Source of the DNA: Elusimicrobiota bacterium
GTDB taxonomy: Bacteria > Elusimicrobiota > Endomicrobiia > CG1-02-37-114 > JAHJSO01
Direction: 5' to 3'
Length of the DNA stretch: 5,632 nt
Assembly (NCBI GenBank): GCA_018830385.1
Contig: JAHJSO010000051.1
Coordinates: 1-5,632 of the forward strand
Shown here: positions 1 to 4,757 of the stretch, piece by piece
Position numbering within the stretch: position 1 is the first letter of the stretch
How the letters are laid out: each line of letters starts with the position of its first letter
Made by a program: the position numbers and the translations under genes
Notes under the pieces: generated by a model
What the model was told of the DNA's origin: nothing
The model's input: the letters and a program-made list of their open reading frames with translations, nothing else
The model's database searches: none

Positions 1-273
1 CGGGTCCCCGAAGAAAAACTCGTGTTGCGGATAATCCAGCATCTGGACGGTAGATATATTCACGACCGCCGGCTTGAGCATATTCGCCACTTTCACGAAT
101 GACTCCTGCAGGTTCAATGCCGCCGGACTAACTTCCCCTTCCCTGATGGCCGGAATGGATGCTAGTTTCGTCCCGCGGACATCCGTCCTGCGGACGTCCT
201 TAATGTACCAGAAAAACGCAATCACTCCGGCACATAATAGAATTAGAATCAAACGATAAATTTTATTAGCCAT
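1..273 (-). CDS. HtrA/DegP-family (Do-like) serine protease, N-terminal fragment
   Basis: The visible 91 codons start at ATG (271-273) and run off the left edge. Residues 1-5 are short and positively charged (MANKI, with Arg7 following). A hydrophobic segment at about 8-23 (LILILLCAGVIAFFW) looks like an uncleaved signal anchor, which would place the protease on the periplasmic side of the membrane. A low-complexity linker follows, and then the start of the trypsin-like domain: SFVKVANMLKPAVVNIST at about 59-76 and a FFFGDP motif at the edge. Both are characteristic of Do/DegP/DegQ/DegS-type proteases. The catalytic His-Asp-Ser and any PDZ domains lie outside the window, so activity cannot be judged. 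Known HtrA proteins degrade or refold damaged envelope proteins. The gene begins 10 nt after the response regulator stop, so it is probably co-transcribed with it. A 15-bp tandem duplication lies in the linker. The family call is firm; the subfamily (DegP, DegQ or DegS) is open. Confidence 0.88.
   Translation of the reverse strand, partial: MANKIYRLILILLCAGVIAFFWYIKDVRRTDVRGTKLASIPAIREGEVSPAALNLQESFVKVANMLKPAVVNISTVQMLDYPQHEFFFGDP
170..199. repeat. 15-bp tandem duplication in the htrA linker
   Basis: Two adjacent 15-bp units (170-184 and 185-199) match at 13 of 15 positions. On the minus strand they encode DVRRT followed by DVRGT, a charged 5-residue repeat between the membrane anchor and the protease domain. 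The unit length keeps the frame. Confidence 0.75.
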
Positions 274-278
274 ACAAA

Positions 279-286
279 TTACCTCA
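279..286 (-). promoter_or_regulatory. Shine-Dalgarno of the htrA-like gene, overlapping the upstream stop codon
   Basis: On the minus strand the bases read TGAGGTAA. The TGA is the stop codon of the response regulator, and GAGG sits 8 nt before the htrA ATG. This fixes the htrA start and suggests translational coupling of the two genes. Confidence 0.8.
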
Positions 287-994
287 GTCCAGGAACTTGT
301 AACCGAAACCCTCTACGGTAACAATCCGGTCGTTCATATATTCGTTAAACTTCTGGACGTATTCCAGTATCTTTTTCCTGAGACGCTGTATGTGCACGTC
401 AACCGTGCGGGATTCGGAACTGCTCGAGTAACCCCATAACGTCTTAAGCAAAAAATCCCTGTCCAGGACGCTACCGCTGTTTTTCATTAGCAAATAAAGG
501 AGTTGAAATTCCTTTGGAGACAAATCAACGTCCGTCTTGAAATCAATGGTAACCCTACGGTTGCCGACATCCAGTATAATGCCTCCCTTGTTGAGCACCT
601 CGTTGGGTTTGGGGGCATAATACTCCACCCTCCTGAATATCGCCTTAATCCTGGCTATAAGCTCATGCGGCTCAAATGGTTTCACCAGATAATCGTCCGC
701 GCCGGCTTCAAGGCCCGTTACCCTGTCGCTCGTGGTTGAGCGGGCGGTCAGCATTATTACCGGGATAGTCCTTGTCTCTTCCGACTGCTTTATTCTTTTA
801 CAGACCTCCAGACCATCCATATCGGGAAGCCCTAAGTCAAGGAGGATTAGGTTCGGTATTTCCTTTGCGGCCTTATTCAGCCCGTCCTTCCCGTTTGATG
901 CAACAACCGGGGTGTAACCCTCAAGTTTAAGCCCTTCGCTTATGAATTCCGCTGTTTCTTCGTCGTCGTCTATGACCAGAATTTTTTCCGCCAT
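284..994 (-). CDS. OmpR/PhoB-family two-component response regulator
   Basis: This complete 236-residue protein has the usual two-domain layout. The receiver domain (about 1-122) shows the acidic pair D9/D10, the phospho-acceptor D53 in LLDLGLPDMDG, T83 and K105 in the DYLVKPF motif, so it should accept phosphate from a histidine kinase. The C-terminal winged-helix DNA-binding domain (about 137-236) has the SPKEFQLL signature at 159-166, the recognition helix SRTVDVHIQRLRKKI near 195-209 and the closing wing VEGFGYKF. The stretch between LRKK and the wing seems about five residues longer than usual. No kinase gene is in view. The downstream htrA-like gene, 10 nt away, points by analogy with CpxR, CssR or MprA systems to control of envelope stress; that is inference. 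The start at 992-994 is supported by a purine-rich GGAAGGGGG upstream, although its spacing (11 nt from the G run) is long. Confidence 0.95.
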   Translation of the reverse strand: MAEKILVIDDDEETAEFISEGLKLEGYTPVVASNGKDGLNKAAKEIPNLILLDLGLPDMDGLEVCKRIKQSEETRTIPVIMLTARSTTSDRVTGLEAGADDYLVKPFEPHELIARIKAIFRRVEYYAPKPNEVLNKGGIILDVGNRRVTIDFKTDVDLSPKEFQLLYLLMKNSGSVLDRDFLLKTLWGYSSSSESRTVDVHIQRLRKKILEYVQKFNEYMNDRIVTVEGFGYKFLD

Positions 995-1091
995 GTTGTC
1001 ATTGGCCCCCTTCCGTACGTTAACTATTTAGTGCTTTGCTGTCCTTTTCATAAGTTAGTCATCAACCCAATAAAACACTCACGGTGGTTGA
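995..1091. other. Intergenic gap between aldolase and response regulator, probable promoter region
   Basis: This 97-bp gap is the longest non-coding, non-repeat stretch in the window and the likeliest place for a promoter driving the regulator and htrA. On the minus strand it contains the purine-rich GGAAGGGGG at 1006-1014. A perfect 7-bp inverted repeat (ATCAACC at 1061-1067, GGTTGAT at 1086-1092) is separated by 18 bp and touches the aldolase stop codon. The only -10-like hexamer I see is TAAATA near 1025-1030, with a poor -35 partner, so no specific promoter can be assigned. There is no T-tract after the inverted repeat, so it is not a convincing terminator. Confidence 0.35.
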
Positions 1092-1652
1092 TTATTTTGG
1101 CCTTCTCAAGACCTCTTTGAGGTATATTATTTGGGACGCGCACTCAAGCACGGATATATACGCATACGCCTCATCCAGGGTTTTGCCGGTTGAAAAGACG
1201 CCGTGACCCCTGACGACTGCTATCCTGTTTCTGGCTAAAAGTTCCGGCAGTTTCTCCTGAACGCACTCGCTGCCTATCGTTTCGGCGCAGGAAAACAGCA
1301 CGGGGATTTCGGGGATATAAAACTGTCCCTCAACGTCAACAGGGACAATCTTTTCATAATCAAACGACAGGACTATGCTGTAAACGGGGTGGGCATGGAC
1401 TATAGCCCTGATTTTGTCGTCGTAATTATAGACCGCCCTGTGGACCTTTATCTCAACCGAGGCGGGGGCGTCCCTTTTTTCATCCCTGAGATTGACTTTT
1501 ACGATGTCCGAACAACCGATGTTGCCCAGACATGAGCCATGACCCGTTATATATATGACGTCGCCCTTTCGGACGCTCATATTTCCCGCGTTTGAGTGTA
1601 TAAGCCCTTCCCTTAAAAGTTCAGCGCCAGTTTTTTTGAATTCTTCGTACAT
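1092..1652 (-). CDS. Class II aldolase/adducin-family protein (L-fuculose-phosphate aldolase-like)
   Basis: The protein has 186 residues from the ATG at 1650-1652. It carries the features of zinc-dependent class II sugar-phosphate aldolases. A phosphate-binding loop SNAGNMSVR lies at about 20-28 and ITGHGS at 35-40. The acidic catalytic position is E67 in ASVEIKVHR. Zinc ligands H86 and H88 are in VHAHP, and the third ligand H150 is in RGHGV. Family members cleave fuculose- or ribulose-phosphates to DHAP plus an aldehyde, or act as the related methylthioribulose-1-phosphate dehydratase (MtnB). The sequence alone does not fix the substrate, and no sugar-pathway genes are adjacent. The length is slightly below the 200-215 typical of FucA. 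The start is uncertain: no Shine-Dalgarno precedes 1652. The same frame stays open through the upstream palindromic repeats, with alternative starts ATG 1667 (191 residues) and TTG 1736 (214 residues). I chose 1652 because homology-like sequence begins there. Confidence 0.9.
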   Translation of the reverse strand: MYEEFKKTGAELLREGLIHSNAGNMSVRKGDVIYITGHGSCLGNIGCSDIVKVNLRDEKRDAPASVEIKVHRAVYNYDDKIRAIVHAHPVYSIVLSFDYEKIVPVDVEGQFYIPEIPVLFSCAETIGSECVQEKLPELLARNRIAVVRGHGVFSTGKTLDEAYAYISVLECASQIIYLKEVLRRPK

Positions 1653-1662
1653 GGTCGTTTGT

Positions 1663-1740
1663 GTCATTGCGAGCCCGAAGGGCGTGGCAATCCCATTGTT
1701 CAGATGAGATTGCTTCGTCGCTAACGCTCCTCGCAATGAC
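1663..1740. repeat. 78-bp palindromic repeat with 11-bp perfect terminal inverted repeats
   Basis: The ends are GTCATTGCGAG (1663-1673) and its exact complement CTCGCAATGAC (1730-1740). Inside them GCAATCCCAT (1687-1696) pairs with ATGAGATTGC (1704-1713) with one mismatch, around a 7-nt loop. A small GCCC-GAA-GGGC hairpin (1673-1683) branches from the left arm. As RNA from either strand it could form a long stem. From recollection, repeats with this GTCATTGCGAG...CTCGCAATGAC pattern occur in many copies in diverse bacterial genomes as MITE- or REP-like elements; copy number in this genome cannot be seen here. It encodes no transposase. It reaches to 11 bp from the aldolase ATG. Confidence 0.88.
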
Positions 1741-1743
1741 AGG

Positions 1744-1799
1744 GAGAAGCGGGTTTGCTTCGGCTTCGCCTCGCAACCGCTAACGCTTCTCGCAATGAC
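1744..1799. repeat. Second, diverged palindromic repeat adjoining the first
   Basis: GAGAAGCG (1744-1751) is perfectly complementary to CGCTTCTC (1784-1791). AGCGGGTTTGC (1748-1758) pairs with GCAACCGCT (1773-1781) with a bulge, giving a roughly 48-bp hairpin. Its right end, positions 1779-1799, matches the right end of the first element (1720-1740) at 20 of 21 positions, so both belong to the same repeat family. It begins 3 bp after the first element and ends 18 bp before the stop codon of the radical SAM gene (stop at 1818-1820). This could be a tandem insertion or a partly degraded copy. Confidence 0.75.
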
Positions 1800-1817
1800 A
1801 TATGGTTTGCTGAATAG

Positions 1818-2429
1818 TTATGTTTTTTCATATCCCTGTAGATACTTGCGGGCGGAGAAGCCGGCCCCCAGAGAGCGAGCAATCTCACTGCATTTTTTTA
1901 TGTCAACGCCGGGCAGTCGAACCGTCGTAATTACCACCTCGGGGACGTACTTCCTGCACTCTTTAACGAACTCAACGACCCCCTTAAACGTCTTCATCCC
2001 GAACACTGGCTTGTGCATTTCGTAGTAATCTCGGGCATTACACGCGTTTAAACTGATAGAGACCCTGTCAACAAGCCCCTTCAATTCAGGGCATATGTTT
2101 CTCCCGTTAATCATGTCCCCGTGGCCGTTGGTATTAATTCTAACAAAAACAGAATATTTTTTCAAGTGAGCGGCGACCGTCTTTATCACGTCCAGCCGCA
2201 GGGTCGGTTCCCCGTAACCGCAGAACACGGCTTCCTTTATCCCTTTTAAACGGCTGTCTATTGCTCTTATTATCTCCTCCGCTGCGGGCTCGTTCTTCAG
2301 GCGGAGGTTATACCCCCTGTATTTCCATTGCCACCTGTATTTTATGCAGTAGGGACATCGCATAGTACATCTGTTCGTAATGTTCAGGTAGAGGTTGTTT
2401 TTATATTTATAACAAATGTCCTGTTTCAT
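1818..2429 (-). CDS. Radical SAM protein, TatD-nuclease-associated type
   Basis: The protein has 203 residues. The radical SAM cluster motif CTMRCPYC (C21, C25, C28; CX3CX2C) would hold a [4Fe-4S] cluster that cleaves S-adenosylmethionine. GYGEP at 71-75 is the GGE-like SAM-binding motif, and VRINTNGHG at 96-104 and the SISLNA segment at 124-129 are core barrel strands. The pattern NLYLNITNRCT, FCGYGEP, INGRNICPELKGLVD and GVDIKKC resembles the short family annotated as TatD-nuclease-associated radical SAM proteins. The substrate of that family is unknown to me. No auxiliary Cys-rich cluster domain is present. The ATG overlaps the metG stop in an ATGA arrangement with no clear Shine-Dalgarno, so translation is probably coupled. 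No tatD is present in the window, so the usual partner is either elsewhere or missing. The family call rests on recalled motif patterns. Confidence 0.88.
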   Translation of the reverse strand: MKQDICYKYKNNLYLNITNRCTMRCPYCIKYRWQWKYRGYNLRLKNEPAAEEIIRAIDSRLKGIKEAVFCGYGEPTLRLDVIKTVAAHLKKYSVFVRINTNGHGDMINGRNICPELKGLVDRVSISLNACNARDYYEMHKPVFGMKTFKGVVEFVKECRKYVPEVVITTVRLPGVDIKKCSEIARSLGAGFSARKYLQGYEKT

Positions 2430-3985
2430 TGCTTCGGGAATAGCGGCGGGGATTTTTTTATTTCAGCGCCGGACGGCAACGATAAACCGGGTTTGTCTCT
2501 CATCCCCCTGATAACGGCTGCCATCTCCTCCTTTTCATCAAGCAAACCCCATATTTTCGCCGATGTTTCTGGCATGAGTGGCGCCAGAAGGAGCGTTATG
2601 TGTTTTAAAACGAGGATGACGTCGTATAAAATTTTCTGCAGTTTTTGTCTGTCTGACGGGGCGACTGACGATGCAAGCCGCCATGGCTCTTCCCTGTCTA
2701 TGTACTGGTTGCAAAAGGTTGACATTGAAATTATTGACCTTATCGTTTTTTCAAAAGACAAACTCTCAAGCCCCTCTGCCGCCTCTGAAAACAACTGTCT
2801 TATTTCCTGCAGGTTTGAATCCGTCCAGCCCGCAGGTACGGTCAACCGGCCTCCCAAATATTTTTCAACCATATTGGTAGTCCTGCTGATTAAATTCCCG
2901 ATGTTGTCCGCCAGGTATGCGTTGTATTTTTCCCTGAAATCATCCAAAGAAATATCGCCGTCGGAGCCGAAAGGGAATGCAGCAAGGAGCAAAAACCTTG
3001 AAGCGTCCGCGCCGAAGATGTCTATAAGTTCTGCAGGCCTTATTACATTCCCCACTGTCTTTGACATTTTCTGTCCGTTGACCGTAAAATAGCCGTGGGC
3101 GAAAATCTTTTTCGGGAGAGGAAGGCCGGATGCAAGCAACAGGGCGGGCCATATAACGCAGTGGAACCACAGTATGTCCTTGCCTATTATGTGCACATCG
3201 GCAGGCCACCAGTCACTGAATGCGTAATTTAGATTTTTTTGTCCCGGCAGGCCGTATCCGACGGCGGAAATATAGTTTATTAAAGCGTCAACCCATACGT
3301 AAACCGTCTGCCCCGGGTCAAAAGGCAGTGGTATCCCCCAAGGCATTTCAGCCCTTGATATGCTGATGTCGTCCAGCCCCTTTTTCAGTTTGCCGGTGAT
3401 TTCATTCTTTCTTTCAGCGGGTAAAATTTCAAAATGCTGCGGGTGACACGTGTCCTGGATGATTTCAAGAAGTTTATCCCTGTATTTTGAAAGGTTAAAA
3501 AAATAATTCTCCTCCGATTGCACAACGGGTTTCGTTTTATGGTCGGGGCAGAGCCCGTCTGAAAGTTCCGTTTCAGTCAGATATTTTTCGCACTGGATGC
3601 AGTACCTGCCTTCATACTTTGAAAAATTTAACTCTTTCTTTTCGTTGAGGCCGCCGGTAAACTTCCGGACTGCGTCCTCGTGGAGAAGGTCGGTCGTACG
3701 GATAAAAATGTCGTAGGATATGCCCATATTTTTCCAGGCGTTTTTAAATCCCGCGGCGATTTCGTCGCAGTACTCCCGTACATCCTTTTTTTTACCTGCG
3801 GCTGCCTCAAGTATTTTTGCGCCGTGTTCATCCGTGCCAGTTAAAAACAGGACATCGTCTCCCATCAGGCGGCGCCACCTTGAAACGACGTCCGCGGCAA
3901 CGGTCGTGTAGGTATGGCCTATATGGGGCAGGTCATTGACGTAATAAATGGGCGTGGTAACAAAGAATCTTTTATTTAAGCTCAT
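2426..3985 (-). CDS. metG: Methionine--tRNA ligase
   Basis: This is a complete 519-residue class I aminoacyl-tRNA synthetase that charges tRNA-Met with methionine in the cytoplasm. The N-terminus VTTPIYYVNDLPHIGH carries the HIGH ATP-binding motif at 21-24. The connective domain has a single zinc knuckle with ligands C129, C132, C146 and H149 (CIQC ... CPDH). VYVWVDALINYISAVGY at 228-244 is the methionine-pocket signature, and KMSKT at 306-310 is the second ATP motif. An alpha-helical anticodon domain fills about 355-500. The protein ends shortly after SPPLFPK and lacks the C-terminal EMAP II-like tRNA-binding dimerisation domain found in longer MetRS such as those of about 620-670 residues. 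The start overlaps the ricT end by 14 nt without a good Shine-Dalgarno, which implies coupling. Identification is secure. Confidence 0.98.
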   Translation of the reverse strand: MSLNKRFFVTTPIYYVNDLPHIGHTYTTVAADVVSRWRRLMGDDVLFLTGTDEHGAKILEAAAGKKKDVREYCDEIAAGFKNAWKNMGISYDIFIRTTDLLHEDAVRKFTGGLNEKKELNFSKYEGRYCIQCEKYLTETELSDGLCPDHKTKPVVQSEENYFFNLSKYRDKLLEIIQDTCHPQHFEILPAERKNEITGKLKKGLDDISISRAEMPWGIPLPFDPGQTVYVWVDALINYISAVGYGLPGQKNLNYAFSDWWPADVHIIGKDILWFHCVIWPALLLASGLPLPKKIFAHGYFTVNGQKMSKTVGNVIRPAELIDIFGADASRFLLLAAFPFGSDGDISLDDFREKYNAYLADNIGNLISRTTNMVEKYLGGRLTVPAGWTDSNLQEIRQLFSEAAEGLESLSFEKTIRSIISMSTFCNQYIDREEPWRLASSVAPSDRQKLQKILYDVILVLKHITLLLAPLMPETSAKIWGLLDEKEEMAAVIRGMRDKPGLSLPSGAEIKKSPPLFPKQ

Positions 3986-4757
3986 TGAGATTGTATTTGC
4001 GGACCTGTTTATCTGGGAACTCCACGGTTATGCATTCTTTCATCAGGTGAACGGAAATCACTTTCGCCTCTCCTTCGGGCGTCCTGACCCTGCTGCCGAC
4101 CCTCGGCATCTTTTTTAACTGCTCGCTGTAAAATTTATCCTCGTAGGCGATACAGCACATCAGCCGCCCGCAGGGGCCGGACATCTTGGAAACGTTCAAA
4201 GACGGGTCCTGGATTTTTGCCATGTCTATGGTCACGGGAATAAAATCCCTCAACATATTCTTACAGCACAATACCCTGCCGCAGGGTCCCAGCCCGCCTA
4301 ACATCCTGGTTTCATCCCTGCTGCCTATCTGGACCATCTGAATCCTTGTCTTAAGCATATGTCCCAGGTCCTTTATGAGTTGCCTGAAATCAATCCTTGT
4401 TTCGGCGGTGTAATACACGTATAATTTCGCCCTGTCAAAGGAATAGTCAACACAGGTGAGTTTCATTTTAATCTCATGGTCTTCAATCTTCTGCCGGGCT
4501 ACCCTGCAGGCATCCTCCTTTTTAATCCTGTTATCGGCAAGACGCTTTATGTCCTCGGGCGTACACCTCCGCAGGATTTTGCAGGCGTCCTTTCTCGGCT
4601 TTTCAATCATCCTCTCCCTGGACACGACCACACCCATCTCCTGGGACTGGTCAATTTCAAGAATTACCCTGTCGCCGACGGACACAGGAACGTCGCCTGT
4701 ATCACAAACGACCTTTTCCTCTTTTTTCCTTATCGCTACATCAACAATTACCGGCAT
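3972..4757 (-). CDS. ricT: PSP1-domain iron-sulfur protein, RicT/YaaT family
   Basis: This complete 261-residue protein of the PSP1 family has a typical length. The hallmark is two cysteine motifs, GPCGRVLCC (C159, C164, C165) and GPCGRLMCC (C196, C201, C202), joined by the conserved LNVSKMSGPCGR stretch. In Bacillus subtilis, RicT joins RicA and RicF in a complex that carries [4Fe-4S] clusters and directs RNase Y-dependent mRNA maturation, with effects on sporulation, biofilm and competence. RicA and RicF are not in this window and the role here is inferred. The N-terminal portion has the usual VGDRVILEID ... MGVVV barrel-like start, and the tail GSRVRTPEGEAKVISV resembles a small beta-barrel. 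The start at 4755-4757 is well supported by GGAG (4766-4769) with 8-nt spacing. It overlaps the holB end by 17 nt. The position between holB and metG matches the conserved bacterial order. Confidence 0.93.
   Translation of the reverse strand: MPVIVDVAIRKKEEKVVCDTGDVPVSVGDRVILEIDQSQEMGVVVSRERMIEKPRKDACKILRRCTPEDIKRLADNRIKKEDACRVARQKIEDHEIKMKLTCVDYSFDRAKLYVYYTAETRIDFRQLIKDLGHMLKTRIQMVQIGSRDETRMLGGLGPCGRVLCCKNMLRDFIPVTIDMAKIQDPSLNVSKMSGPCGRLMCCIAYEDKFYSEQLKKMPRVGSRVRTPEGEAKVISVHLMKECITVEFPDKQVRKYNLNELK

Noticed and set aside
1653..1736. N-terminal extension of the aldolase to TTG 1736
   Set aside because: The extra 28 residues are a translation of the palindromic repeat, not aldolase-like sequence, so the gene start was set at 1652 with the uncertainty noted.
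1663..1740. Intrinsic terminator between the radical SAM gene and the aldolase
   Set aside because: The stem is strong, but no run of T follows it in the direction of transcription, so termination is not supported.
1663..1799. CRISPR array or tRNA-like structure
   Set aside because: There are only two unequal palindromic units with no regular spacers, and no cloverleaf or anticodon stem can be drawn.
2328..3092. A 254-codon open frame on the plus strand opposite metG and the radical SAM gene
   Set aside because: It lies antisense to two firmly identified genes, has no recognisable domain and shows low-complexity serine-rich translation typical of a shadow frame.
2940..3209. An 89-codon minus-strand frame inside metG
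   Set aside because: It is an alternative frame within the conserved catalytic core of metG and shows no family resemblance.
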